A DNA stretch of 61,741 nt, taken from an uncultured Anaeromyxobacter sp. (GTDB lineage: Bacteria; Myxococcota; Myxococcia; Myxococcales; Anaeromyxobacteraceae). The stretch lies in the NCBI GenBank assembly GCA_903904005.1, contig CAIVAR010000056.1, forward strand, positions 1 to 61,741, given 5' to 3'. Below, in pieces: positions 53,704 through 61,741 of this stretch. How positions within the stretch are numbered: the stretch's first letter is position 1; every line of letters starts with the position of its first letter. The translations under genes and the position numbers were made by a program. The notes beneath the pieces were generated by a model. The model ran no database searches, was not told the origin of the DNA, and saw nothing but the letters and a program-made list of their open reading frames with translations.

Positions 53704-55044
53704 ATGTTGAATCGCCCCCGAATTCTCGCAGCACTCCTCGCAGCACTCCTCGCAACCGGCCTGCTCTCCGCCTGCGGAAGCACCTCGGAACCCGCGCCCG
53801 CTGGCCTCACCTACTCCACGACGTTGGGCATCTACACCGTGGGTGTCGCCATCACGCCCAACACGCCGACCAGCACGGGTGGAGCGATCACCTCCTACAC
53901 CGTCTCTCCGATCCTTCCCGTGGGCCTCGCGCTGAACGGAACGACGGGCGTCATCAGCGGGACGCCGACCACGCCGACCGCACGGACCGCATACACGGTC
54001 ACGGGTTCGAACGGATCGGGAAGCACCTCTACCGCAATGACCCTGGGGGTACCGGGGTTCGCCGCGACGGGGAGTATGACGGTCGCCAGGTCCGCTGCCA
54101 GGGTTGCACTTCTGGCGAACGGCAAGGTGCTCGTCACGGGTGGCTATGACGCTGACGGCTTCGATCTGGCCTCTGCGGAGCTCTACGACCCCGCCACGGG
54201 AACCTTCTCGTCGACCGGGAACATGAACGTCAGGCGGGCAAGCTTCACGGCTACCCTCCTTCAGAGCGGCAAGGTCCTGGTGGCGGGGGGCTACTTCCTG
54301 CCCATCGGCTCGCCCAGTGCCGAGGTTTTCGACCCGGCAACCGGAACGTTCTCCGTGACCGGGAGCATGACCGTGGAGCGAACCGGACACGTCGCTGCCC
54401 TGCTCCCGAACGGGAAGGTTCTACTGGCAGGGGGCCGCGACAGGGCCGGCGACTCGCTTGCATCTGCGGAACTCTACGACCCGGTGACGGGAACCTTCGC
54501 TGCCACGGGAAACATGACAACGGCCCGTGGCACGACTGTCGGGGCGCTCCTCGCATCGGGCAAGGTCATCGTGACCGGGGGATCTGGCCCTTCCGCGGAA
54601 GTGTACGACTCGTCGACCGGAGTCTTCTCGTCGACGGGGAGCATGGCCATTGCCCGCTACATGCACTACGCGGTCACCCTTCTTTCGAGTGGCAAGGTTC
54701 TCGTCAGCGGCAGCATGTTTTCCGATCCCATCGCGGAACTCTACGACCCAGCTACTGGACTCTTCGCGACCACGGGAAGCATGATCACCGGTCGCGAACA
54801 GCAAGCCGCCATCTTGTTGGCGAGCGGAAGGGTTCTCGAGGCGGGTGGGCGACCCATCCAGGACATTCCCCTGGCAAGCGCGGAACTCTATGACCCGACC
54901 ACTGGAGCCTTCTCGAGCGCCGGGAACCTGAGGACGGCTCGAAAAGAGGCCGCCGCGATCCTCCTCCAGAGCGGCGCAGTTCTCGTCGCGGGAGGACGGG
55001 GTGACAACGGTACTCTTTCCAGTGCCGAGCTGTACTACGAGTGA
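53704..55044 (+). CDS. Kelch-repeat lipoprotein with Ig-like domain (first of three)
   Basis: A 446-residue protein. The lipoprotein signal LAALLAALLATGLLSACGST is followed by a cadherin/putative-Ig domain (about 30-115, ITSYTVSPILPVGLALNGTT, GVISGTPTTPTARTAYTVTG) and then about six Kelch units (ATLLQSGKVLVAGGY ... SAEVFDPATGTFSVTGSM). The units form a beta-propeller. ATG 53704 has AGGAG six bases upstream. Close to the genes at 57182 and 58561. Probably a surface-displayed binding protein; no enzymatic motif. Confidence 0.92.
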   Translation: MLNRPRILAALLAALLATGLLSACGSTSEPAPAGLTYSTTLGIYTVGVAITPNTPTSTGGAITSYTVSPILPVGLALNGTTGVISGTPTTPTARTAYTVTGSNGSGSTSTAMTLGVPGFAATGSMTVARSAARVALLANGKVLVTGGYDADGFDLASAELYDPATGTFSSTGNMNVRRASFTATLLQSGKVLVAGGYFLPIGSPSAEVFDPATGTFSVTGSMTVERTGHVAALLPNGKVLLAGGRDRAGDSLASAELYDPVTGTFAATGNMTTARGTTVGALLASGKVIVTGGSGPSAEVYDSSTGVFSSTGSMAIARYMHYAVTLLSSGKVLVSGSMFSDPIAELYDPATGLFATTGSMITGREQQAAILLASGRVLEAGGRPIQDIPLASAELYDPTTGAFSSAGNLRTARKEAAAILLQSGAVLVAGGRGDNGTLSSAELYYE

Positions 55045-55098
55045 CGCATCGGCTGGCTTCGGATTCGCCCGGTCGGGGTGTCGCGGCGGACCGTCCGT

Positions 55099-55180
55099 GA
55101 TCGGGATAGGGGACGGCGGGCGTAACCCCGCCGTTCCCCTCCCACACCACTGGACATGCGGGTCCGCATCCGGCGGTTCG
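55099..55180 (-). ncRNA. Group II intron 3' end (domains V and VI)
   Basis: The minus-strand RNA contains a domain-V-like hairpin: GAACCGCCGGATGCGG pairs with CCGCATGTCCAGTGG, followed by TGTGGGAGGGG. A second stem (ACGGCGGGG-TTACG-CCCGCCGT, domain VI) then ends in CCCTATCCCGAT, the usual 3' terminus of bacterial group II introns of this class. It lies immediately downstream of the maturase fragment, as expected. One stem position is mismatched (A for G). Without its 5' half the intron cannot splice. Confidence 0.75.
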
Positions 55181-55191
55181 AACGGTTGAGG

Positions 55192-55683
55192 TCAGCCGGC
55201 GAGCCTGGGAACTCCCATTCGGTCGTAGTAGTTCGTGGGCAGAGCGACGTGGAGTGCCCTGTGCCCGGCCGTGCTCCACCAGGGGGAGGGATGGGCGGCG
55301 GCCGCGCGGGTCATGCGGTCGGGAACTCCCCGAGCGCGCAGTTCCCGGTAAACCGTAGTGCCCCGCTTCCACTGGTGGAGTTGGACCAAGCGCAAACGGT
55401 GGCGGATCCACTCGTCGAGGATGCTGAGCACCTGGGGCGTCTCGGCCAGCCGGAAGTACTCCTTCCAGCCCCGGAGGTAGCCCCGCAACTCCGCGATGAC
55501 CCGATCCATGGACCTTCCGCCGTTCCGGGCGGTGATTCCCCGGACCCGGTCCTTCATCGCTGCAAGGGCCTTCGGCGCGACGCGACGCTTCACCACCCGT
55601 CCCGGGGCTACCCAGAAGCTGTAGCCCAGGACTTTTCGGTGTTGGGGTCGCGCCACCGCACTCTTCGCCTCGTTGACTGGAGG
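55192..55683 (-). pseudogene. Group II intron reverse transcriptase/maturase, C-terminal fragment
   Basis: About 160 codons of the maturase (X/GIIM) domain: VNEAKSAVARPQHRKVLGYS, APKALAAMKDRVRGITARNG then GRSMDRVIAELRGYLRGWKE, DEWIRHRLRLVQLHQWKRGT, and the end YYDRMGVPRLAG. The entire reverse-transcriptase part with its YADD motif is missing; homology stops abruptly near 55683. Domain V/VI RNA follows at 55180. It is a 5'-truncated, dead intron lying between a Kelch gene and a pentapeptide gene. Confidence 0.88.
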
Positions 55684-55892
55684 CGAACCCGATGAACCGC
55701 TGGTTCTCGACCGCGCCTGGCGCGGTCGCCACCGATGCCGTGGCTCCGGTCGGCAGGCACTTCACGCAGCAAGAACCCCGCGGAGTCCGTGATCGCCTCC
55801 ATAAGGGAGCCCAGCCGGGGGTGACCGTCGCGGCCAGGTCCTTCGCCGTGGGTGTCGGCACGAGCAAGCGTGCCGGTGATGGACGGGGCGGG

Positions 55893-56912
55893 CTACTTGC
55901 ACACCCCGATGGACCCCCCTGCGCAGACGCGGCCGTCGGTCCAGGTCGCGCCGATCAGCCAGGCTCCCGTCAGGTTCGCTCCGCTCAGGTCGGCGCCTGA
56001 CAGATCCGCACCTATCAGCCAGGCATTGGTCAGGTTTGCGGATTTCAAGATCGCGCCTTTCAATATCGCGTAGTTCAAGCCCGCCTGGACCAAGCTCGCG
56101 CTGGAGAGGTTCGCCCCAGCGACGTAGGACGACTGCAGGGATGCCCTGTCGAGGGTCGCTCCCGTCAGGTTCGCGTTGTTCATGTACGACATATAGAGCT
56201 CGGCGCGGGTCAGGTTCGCGCCGGTGAGGTTCGCGCCGGTGAGGTTCGCCTGGTTCAGATTTGCACCGCTCAGGTTTGCACCGCTCAGGTTCGAGCGGGA
56301 CAACCCGACCTTGAACAGTTTAGCGCCTTCCAGGTTTGCTCCGCTCAGGTCGCATTCGAGGCAGACCTTGATCGTGAGTAACTGCGTCAGGTCCGCGTCC
56401 TTCGCCTTCGCCGTCGGCGCCAAGGTCCGGAGCGAGGTGGTCGGCACCGCGTGGCTCAGGAACACGGTCGCGTCTCCGGGTTCAGTCTCCTGCGCCTTCG
56501 TGTAGCCGGAGAAGAGGAAGAGTTCGTAGTCGCCCGGCACAAGGGTCACGCTCGCGCTCGGCGAGGCCGGGGTGAGGGTGAAGAGCACCGTCCCGTCCGG
56601 CTTCCGCAGCTCGGCCTTCGCAATGGTCCCGCTCGTGTCGGCGGGGTCGAGACCGTAGGTGTACGTAGCGGCCTCGGTGATCCGGAGCGGGATCCCGTCC
56701 TGGCCGAGACCGTCGGTGTCGGGCTCCTCGGTCGATGACGCGTCCACCGGCTCCAGGAAGGTCACACCGACCTGTCCGGGCTGGAGGCTCAGCGTGGGAT
56801 CTTCGGCGAAGTCGTACTCGGTGAGGGCACGTGGAGTATCGGCGTTGCCTGACTTCGAGCAGGCCGCCAGCGCAAGAGCCATCACGCCCGTCAGCAGGAT
56901 CCGAAACGTCAT
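55893..56912 (-). CDS. Pentapeptide-repeat lipoprotein (intact member)
   Basis: A 339-residue protein. The lipoprotein signal ILLTGVMALALAACSKSG is followed by the shared block TEYDFAEDPTLSLQPGQVGV, then a beta-sandwich domain (about 50-150, GTIAKAELRKPDGTVLF, VTLVPGDYELFLFSGY). A CxxC (CLECDLSGANLEG) comes next, then about 26 pentapeptides (LSGANLSGANLNQANLTGAN) predicted to form a four-sided right-handed beta-helix, and the cap ATWTDGRVCAGGSIGVC. It is the only undamaged one of three homologues here. The start at 56912 aligns with the paralogue start; an ATG at 56927 is also possible. Confidence 0.9.
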   Translation of the reverse strand: MTFRILLTGVMALALAACSKSGNADTPRALTEYDFAEDPTLSLQPGQVGVTFLEPVDASSTEEPDTDGLGQDGIPLRITEAATYTYGLDPADTSGTIAKAELRKPDGTVLFTLTPASPSASVTLVPGDYELFLFSGYTKAQETEPGDATVFLSHAVPTTSLRTLAPTAKAKDADLTQLLTIKVCLECDLSGANLEGAKLFKVGLSRSNLSGANLSGANLNQANLTGANLTGANLTRAELYMSYMNNANLTGATLDRASLQSSYVAGANLSSASLVQAGLNYAILKGAILKSANLTNAWLIGADLSGADLSGANLTGAWLIGATWTDGRVCAGGSIGVCK

Positions 56913-57181
56913 TGCATGGAGCGCCACGGCGCCCGCCCGTTCTCCCCCTCACACCACTTCTGTTGAAGAGCATGGGCGCTCCATGGGGGGGGTGGCAACG
57001 GGTTCATTCGCATCCCCCGGCCCAGGGACACACTCCAGGTGTAGTCGATGATCGTGACCGGCGTGGTCGAGGTTGTGGCGGGCTTAGAGCGGCCAGCCGG
57101 GGCGTATCCAAATGCGGCCAAGGGCCTACCATTCGAGGCAGGGGGAGGAAGAACCTTCGCTGGCTCGAACGGAGATCGTTC

Positions 57182-58531
57182 ATGTTCACCAGTCGTGATG
57201 TCCTGGCAGCCCTCGCCGCCTCCCTCGCTGCAGCGCTCCTCTCCGCCTGCGGGAGTACCGCCGAGCCCGCTCCCGGCGGCCTGACGTACTCCGCGAACCC
57301 GGGCATCTACACCGTGGGTACGGCCATCACGCCCAACACGCCGACGAGCAACGGAGGCGCGGTCACCTTGTACACGGTGTCGCCAGCCCTTCCCTCGGGC
57401 CTGGCCCTGAACGCGGCGACGGGCGTCGTCACCGGGAACCCGACCACGCCAACCAGCCGGGCCGTCCACATCGTCACCGGATGGAACGGAGCAGGGAGCA
57501 CCTCCGTCGCCCTGACGCTGGGTGTGCCGGGATTCGGCTTCACGGGGCGGATGACCATCGGCCGTCAGAGCCCGGCCACGGCACTTCTCGCCGACGGCAA
57601 CGTCCTCGTGGCAAGCGGGTTCGGCAACCTCCCCGGCAGCTCGGAACTCTTCGACCCCGACACCGGACGCTTCACCGCGACGGGGAGCGTGATCACGCCT
57701 CGGTACAACGCGCCCGCCACGCTGCTCCTCGACGGTAGGGTACTCATCGCCGGCGGAGAGCGCATCCCCGGGGACCCGACCGCCAGCGCCGAGTTGTACG
57801 ACCCGGCAACGGGGTTCTTCTCGGCCACGGGGAGCATGGTCGTCGCACGCCAGGGCCATGTGGCGGTCCTCCTCGCCAACGGCAAGGTGCTCGTGCTCGG
57901 CGGCCTGAAATACATGGACATGCTGGACAGGATGAAGAGCGCGGAACTGTACGACCCGGCGACGGGGACCTTCTCCGCCACGGGAGACATGACCGTCCCG
58001 CGGACCATGCCCACCGCAACGCTGCTGCTCGACGGCAGGGTGCTCGTGGTGGGCTCGGACTTGACCCCCACCGCAACCGCGGACCTGTACGACCCCGCGA
58101 CGGGAACCTTCGCTGCCACCGGAAGCATGACCAGCCGGCGATACGAGTTCGCGGCCACGCTCCTCCGGAGCGGCAAGGTGCTGATCGCTGGTGGTGGAGA
58201 AGGCAAGGGGACCGCGGCGGAGCTCTACGACCCGGTGACGGGGCGCTTCTCCGTCACGGGAAGCATGGCCACCGAGCACCCCGAACCGTCCGCCATCCTC
58301 CTGCCGAGCGGCAAAGTGCTCGTTGCGGGCGGCTATGTCATGGACCCACGCGCATTCCTTACCAGCGCGGAGATCTATGACCCCGCCACCGGGACCTTCA
58401 CGGCCTCGGGGAGCATGACGAGCGGACGCCGGGGGACTTTCACCACCCTCCTGCGAAGCGGTGCGGTGCTCGTGGTGGGTGGCGTGAGCGCCAACGGCGG
58501 TTCGGACTCCGCCGAACTTTACTTCGAGTGA
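57182..58531 (+). CDS. Kelch-repeat lipoprotein with Ig-like domain (second)
   Basis: A 449-residue protein. The lipoprotein signal VLAALAASLAAALLSACGST is followed by the Ig-like domain (VTLYTVSPALPSGLALNAAT) and about six Kelch units (GKVLIAGGGEGKGTAAELYD, PVTGRFSVTGSM). It is closely related to the genes at 53704 and 58561. ATG 57182 was chosen as the signal start; the open frame before it is Arg-rich noise. Followed by the third Kelch gene after 29 bases with its own AAGGAG site, so the two are one operon. Confidence 0.92.
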   Translation: MFTSRDVLAALAASLAAALLSACGSTAEPAPGGLTYSANPGIYTVGTAITPNTPTSNGGAVTLYTVSPALPSGLALNAATGVVTGNPTTPTSRAVHIVTGWNGAGSTSVALTLGVPGFGFTGRMTIGRQSPATALLADGNVLVASGFGNLPGSSELFDPDTGRFTATGSVITPRYNAPATLLLDGRVLIAGGERIPGDPTASAELYDPATGFFSATGSMVVARQGHVAVLLANGKVLVLGGLKYMDMLDRMKSAELYDPATGTFSATGDMTVPRTMPTATLLLDGRVLVVGSDLTPTATADLYDPATGTFAATGSMTSRRYEFAATLLRSGKVLIAGGGEGKGTAAELYDPVTGRFSVTGSMATEHPEPSAILLPSGKVLVAGGYVMDPRAFLTSAEIYDPATGTFTASGSMTSGRRGTFTTLLRSGAVLVVGGVSANGGSDSAELYFE

Positions 58532-58560
58532 CGGAAGCGCGGTTCACAAGGAGATCAACC

Positions 58561-59883
58561 ATGTTCCACCGATCCGGAATCGCCACCGTTCTGCCTACGC
58601 TTTTCCTGGCCAGCTTGCTCTCCGCGTGCGGCGGGTCGTCGGACCCCGCCCCCGCCGGGCTCTCCTACTCCCGGAACCCGGCCGTCTACGCCCTCCGCGT
58701 GCCCATCGGCCCGAACTCACCGTCCAGCACGGGTGGACCGGTCACCCTGTACTCGGTCGACAGGGCCCTCCCCGATGGTCTTCTCCTGGACCAGGCCACC
58801 GGCGTCATCACCGGAACCCCCACCGCACCCGCCGCGAGGACCGTCTACACGGTCACCGCCTGGAGCAGCGCGGGGAGCACCTCCACCGCACTGACGCTGG
58901 GGGTGCCCGGCTTCGTCCCCACCGGGAGAATGACCGAGACGCGCCATGACTCGACCACGACGCTGCTCGCCACGGGTAAGGTGCTCGTGGCGGGCCAGGG
59001 CGGGCCCGGGCCGGCCAGTGGAAACCTCTACGACGTGGCCACCGGGCGATTCACCGCGACTGGAAGCATGGCCGGGGAGAACTTCGGACACTCGGCCTCG
59101 CTGCTCCGGAACGGAAAGGTGCTGATCGCGGGCGGCGACCCTGCAGCATTCACCCGTGCAGAGCTGTACGACCCCGCAACCGGCCTCTTCAGGGATACCG
59201 GAAGCATGACGGCCGATCGCGCCAACCCGACCGCCACGCTCCTGGCGAACGGCAAGGTGCTGATGGTGGGCGGGGTGCGTGACGCCGGTCTCGCGGCGTG
59301 CGCGGAACTCTACGACCCCGACACCGGCCTCTTCACGGCCACGGGGAACACGGCCAGGAACCGGTACGCTCCTTCCGCAACGCTCCTGCCGAGCGGAAAG
59401 GTGCTCGTGGCGGGCGGCGAGGACCCGGTCTCCATCGGGGCGGAGCTCTTCGATCCCGTCACGGGGACCTTCGCGACCACGGGCAGCATGACCACTGCGC
59501 GCCAGGGGGCTGCGGCCGTACTCCTCCCGAACGGCAAGGTGCTCGTAGCTGGTGGTGGGGGTACGAACGGGCCCGGCAGCGCCGAGTTGTATGACCCCGC
59601 ATCCGGAACCTTCATGGGCACGGGTGGGATGGCCGTCGACCGCTTCCGACCCTCCGCCACGCTCCTGCCGAGCGGCAGGGTGCTCGTGGCCGGAGGCTTT
59701 GTCATGGACCCAGCAGGTGCGTTGCTGACCAGCGCGGAGATCTACGATCCCGCCACCGGGACGTTTTCCTCGGCCGGCACCATGGCCTACGGACGTGCGG
59801 GGAACTTCGCAGCCCTCTTGCCCACCGGAAGCGTGCTGGTAGCCGGGGGGGACACGTCCATCGCCGAACTCTACCTCGAGTAG
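58561..59883 (+). CDS. Kelch-repeat lipoprotein with Ig-like domain (third)
   Basis: A 440-residue protein with signal IATVLPTLFLASLLSACGGS, Ig-like domain (VTLYSVDRALPDGLLLDQAT, GVITGTPTAPAARTVYTVTA) and about six Kelch units (ATLLPSGKVLVAGGEDPVSI, AELYDPASGTFMGTGGM). The last repeat shares nearly the same DNA with the previous gene (DPA.A.LTSAEIYDPATGTF), pointing to tandem duplication. ATG 58561 has AAGGAG about seven bases upstream. Confidence 0.92.
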   Translation: MFHRSGIATVLPTLFLASLLSACGGSSDPAPAGLSYSRNPAVYALRVPIGPNSPSSTGGPVTLYSVDRALPDGLLLDQATGVITGTPTAPAARTVYTVTAWSSAGSTSTALTLGVPGFVPTGRMTETRHDSTTTLLATGKVLVAGQGGPGPASGNLYDVATGRFTATGSMAGENFGHSASLLRNGKVLIAGGDPAAFTRAELYDPATGLFRDTGSMTADRANPTATLLANGKVLMVGGVRDAGLAACAELYDPDTGLFTATGNTARNRYAPSATLLPSGKVLVAGGEDPVSIGAELFDPVTGTFATTGSMTTARQGAAAVLLPNGKVLVAGGGGTNGPGSAELYDPASGTFMGTGGMAVDRFRPSATLLPSGRVLVAGGFVMDPAGALLTSAEIYDPATGTFSSAGTMAYGRAGNFAALLPTGSVLVAGGDTSIAELYLE

Positions 59884-60300
59884 ACGACGTAGGTTCCGCC
59901 CCGGGCCCTTGTCTCCTCGAAGTGCACGGACGCATCCATATCCCCCAGGCCAGGGACACGGGACAGGGGGACACGAGGCTGTTCACCATTGGGCCGCTCT
60001 CACACTCCCCGTCATCCGGGGCGTCCCCATTCGGTTCTGACCTCGGGTGAACCGGAGCATGCTACCCATGAACTCCCCACACGCGTGGGACAAACCGACG
60101 CTGAGAGCTGAAGTGGCAACGCATGCCGGGAACCCCCCTCCCTTGGAATGCGCTGTCCAACAGCGATGCCGCCCGCACGAGGCGTCGGGGCTCGACAGTC
60201 ACCCACGCGTGTGGGGGTTTCTCACGCCGCCCGTTTCACTCCATCAGCTACACCCCTCGAGGGTCTTTTCATCTGTAGGTGAAGTAGCAGACTTTTCCTC
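59884..60300. other. 417-base intergenic region with inverted repeats
   Basis: Contains no coding frame with family resemblance. It holds a pair of complementary 15-mers (see 60076-60216), the imperfect palindrome TCTGTAGGTGAAGTAGCAGA at 60272-60291 just before the XRE gene, and a stretch (CCAGGCCAGGGACAC near 59945) also found before the Kelch gene at 57182. It probably holds the Kelch terminator and the XRE promoter. Confidence 0.5.
60076..60216. repeat. Perfect 15-bp inverted repeats upstream of XRE gene
   Basis: CCCCACACGCGTGGG (60076-60090) and CCCACGCGTGTGGGG (60202-60216) are exact reverse complements 111 bases apart. Each is itself close to a palindrome around ACGCGT, so they may be two copies of one operator in opposite orientation, for instance for the XRE regulator at 60301, or ends of a small mobile relic. 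Confidence 0.65.
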
Positions 60301-60510
60301 ATGAACCTTCAGACCCGCTTTGCGACCAATATCCGCATCCTCCGGAAGAAGAAGAAGCTCTCCCAGCAGGACCTCGCCGACAAGATGGGGGTCTCCAACT
60401 CCTACGTGTCCATGCTGGAGCATGGGCAGCGCTCGCCGCCGCTCGAGACCATCGAGTTGATCGCCAAGGCACTTGGCGTCCGGGCGGAGGCGCTGCTGTC
60501 CAGGATGTAG
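60301..60510 (+). CDS. XRE-family helix-turn-helix regulator
   Basis: A 69-residue protein that is a single HTH_3 domain: TRFATNIRILRKKKKLSQQD, LADKMGVSNSYVSMLEHGQR (recognition helix), LETIELIAKALGVRAEALLS. It has no other domain. Such small proteins act as repressors of restriction-modification, phage or toxin-antitoxin genes, but no partner is adjacent. No ribosome site is visible before ATG 60301. Convergent with the ferritin-like gene. Confidence 0.92.
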   Translation: MNLQTRFATNIRILRKKKKLSQQDLADKMGVSNSYVSMLEHGQRSPPLETIELIAKALGVRAEALLSRM

Positions 60511-60554
60511 GGGCAGGACAGGCGACTTCCTGGAACTGCCTTCCATCCAGCGAT

Positions 60555-61025
60555 TCACCCAGCGCGTGCGCTCAGCGCCTGTCTTAGCAACTCGACGTGG
60601 TTGCGGTCCTTCCTCGCCAGCGCAGAGAAGAGGCTCTGCATCCCCGGGGCGAAGTCCTGGGCCAAGTACTCCGCGTGGATGGATGCTGATCGACACTCGA
60701 AATCCACCAGTCCCCGAAGGATCTCGTCGGGATCCTCGAGCCTCCGGCCATCAGCGCCAGTCCTCGACAGCGCGACGAGTTCTGCCTCCATGAGGTTCAG
60801 GGCCCGGACGAGGCGCGCCTTCGATGCATCGCTCAGGTCCTGGTTCGTTCGGTGCTGGGCGAGCGCGCGGAGGCGGTTCGCGTGCTGTTCCTCCTCCATG
60901 GCGAGTCCGCTGAACAGTTCGAGCAGGTCGGGCCGATCCCCGTATCGGATCGCGAGGGCGCTGTAGACGTCCTGCGCCAGGTCTTCCACCCGAGCGGCAG
61001 CTTCCAGGCACTCGACAGGAGTCAT
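60555..61025 (-). CDS. Ferritin-like / rubrerythrin-type protein, second copy
   Basis: A 156-residue protein closely similar along its whole length to the one at 24844 (MTPVECLEAAARVEDLAQDV, AMEEEQHANRLRALAQHRTN, HAEYLAQDFAPGMQSLFSAL). It has the same length, the same ExxH and the same DxxH in the last helix (KDRNH). It is a paralogous pair 36 kb apart. Likely di-iron peroxide or iron metabolism; the loss of one Glu ligand in both copies is shared and so ancestral. Confidence 0.75.
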   Translation of the reverse strand: MTPVECLEAAARVEDLAQDVYSALAIRYGDRPDLLELFSGLAMEEEQHANRLRALAQHRTNQDLSDASKARLVRALNLMEAELVALSRTGADGRRLEDPDEILRGLVDFECRSASIHAEYLAQDFAPGMQSLFSALARKDRNHVELLRQALSARAG

Positions 61026-61305
61026 GATGCTCAGTTCCTCCCCTCTGCATGGATAGCCTGACGACCGGCCTACGGGGGATCAAGGCGTTCCGCGTTACTC
61101 AGCGTGCACAGGCAACCGGGTTGACAGGGAGTCACTGAGAAGCCCTTAGACGGCCGGGTGCCGAAGAGCCATCCACTCGACGAGCCGAAGAGGCGCGTGT
61201 CATCCTTTCGCTGCCAGTCGTGCGGCATCTCCCTCGCGGCCACTCACTTGCACATCGTCGTGCTTGTCGTTCTGGCTGCGGTGGTCTTGCTGACCGGTGG
61301 TCACC

Positions 61306-61623
61306 ATGCGATTCGCAGGTCCAGTCATTTCAGTTCTCCTCGTTGCGTTGGTTCTCGCACGGGTTGCCTACTCTTCGTCTCGCGGACGGCAGGCAAGGTC
61401 AGGGAGGCGCTTCATGGTCGGGTGCTGCATCTGTGGATGGAGGACTCCTCGCGAACTGATCCGTGACGGACGCTGCCTGGAGTGCAGCGAGTTCCGGCGA
61501 CGATCAGGTTGCGACCGCGAGCCTCCCACAACACCTGGACAGCTTCACCGTGGCGAAACGTGGCCCAGCGTCTCCGACCCGGTCGTCCGGGCCTTCATCG
61601 CCGAGGCCAACCGGCGGCGATAG
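61306..61623 (+). CDS. Small protein with membrane helix and zinc-ribbon Cys pairs (tentative)
   Basis: A 105-residue frame with an N-terminal hydrophobic helix (FAGPVISVLLVALVLARVAY) followed by two Cys pairs (GCCICGWRTPRELI, GRCLECSEF) like a zinc ribbon, and a basic tail. A second frame just upstream (GTG 61197: FRCQSCGISLAATHLHIVVL) also has a CxxC and a hydrophobic helix, so these could be pieces of one broken gene. No ribosome site is evident. Confidence 0.4.
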   Translation: MRFAGPVISVLLVALVLARVAYSSSRGRQARSGRRFMVGCCICGWRTPRELIRDGRCLECSEFRRRSGCDREPPTTPGQLHRGETWPSVSDPVVRAFIAEANRRR

Positions 61624-61639
61624 GCAGGGTGGCCCGAGG

Positions 61640-61741
61640 TCACGGCTCCACAGGCGCCGCCGGTAGCTCCACCCGGAACGTCGATCCCTTCCCGACCTCG
61701 CTCTCGACGGTGAGCGTTCCACCGTGTGCCGTGACGATGGC
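61640..61741 (-). CDS. Histidine kinase, C-terminal end (runs off window)
   Basis: The last 33 codons read AIVTAHGGTLTVESEVGKGS then TFRVELPAAPVEP and stop: the G2 region end of a HATPase domain. It is almost the same as the C-terminus of the PAS kinase at 909 (AIVTAHGGALTVTSEAGRGS), so this is a close paralogue continuing to the right. Confidence 0.88.
   Translation of the reverse strand, partial: AIVTAHGGTLTVESEVGKGSTFRVELPAAPVEP

Noticed and set aside
53513-60281. The 12-mer CATCTGTAGGTG at 53513 and at 60270, upstream of a Kelch gene and the XRE gene
   Set aside because: A single shared 12-mer in over 60 kb is close to chance once all pairs are considered, and neither site is a palindrome.
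61158-61466. Frame with FRCQSCG and a hydrophobic helix
   Set aside because: Its second half is the shadow of the frame at 61306 and no ribosome site is present; mentioned under that entry only.

Overview
This is a GC-rich (roughly 68-70% by eye) bacterial chromosome segment. It carries Ser/Thr kinases, hybrid histidine kinases, a forkhead-associated (FHA) sigma-54 activator, many lipoproteins with Kelch, NHL and pentapeptide repeats, a gas-vesicle gene and a PNAG exopolysaccharide operon. This content suggests a signalling-rich soil or sediment Gram-negative of the Myxococcota/Deltaproteobacteria or Acidobacteriota type; the phylum is an inference and is not settled by any marker gene here. 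No rRNA, tRNA or CRISPR array was seen.

Layout. 1-2.3 kb: start of gvpA behind a consensus sigma-54 promoter, then a receiver protein and a PAS histidine kinase. 2.5-11 kb: acyl-CoA dehydrogenase, an FHA/sigma-54 activator overlapping a TPR Ser/Thr kinase, small membrane and secreted proteins, a DUF2461 protein and an SDR. 11-17 kb: a CheR methyltransferase followed by two overlapping hybrid kinases. 17-26 kb: MscS channel, helical-repeat membrane protein, a 1005-residue lipoprotein, an outer-membrane barrel, a ferritin-like protein and a secreted protein. 26-28.7 kb: PPi-type phosphofructokinase and small genes. 28.8-34.9 kb: two tandem HigB-HigA-Ser/Thr kinase units, the second kinase a decayed pseudogene, plus a solitary antitoxin. 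35-39.4 kb: PH-domain and PrcB-like proteins, and a sigma factor fused to a membrane anchor and exported domain, followed by two lipoproteins. 39.6-46.1 kb: transposase remnant, complete pgaCDAB operon, wreck of a DUF4258/YgiT toxin-antitoxin pair. 46.1-49.4 kb: a P-domain subtilase with a separately encoded prodomain-like protein. 49.7-59.9 kb: an expanded family of exported repeat proteins (three pentapeptide, one NHL, three Kelch) with two frameshifts and a group II intron remnant. 60-61.7 kb: XRE regulator, second ferritin-like paralogue, and the end of another histidine kinase closely similar to the one at the left end.

How it fits together. The left part is a signalling hub: the sigma-54 activator/kinase pair lies near a sigma-54-type gvpA promoter, and the CheR-kinase operon resembles non-motility chemosensory signalling. 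The middle is accessory DNA with toxin-antitoxin modules, duplications and decaying genes. The right part is devoted to the cell surface: PNAG matrix, secreted protease and lipoproteins with propeller or beta-helix repeats. Several genes start within a few bases of the predicted transcription start, consistent with leaderless transcripts.
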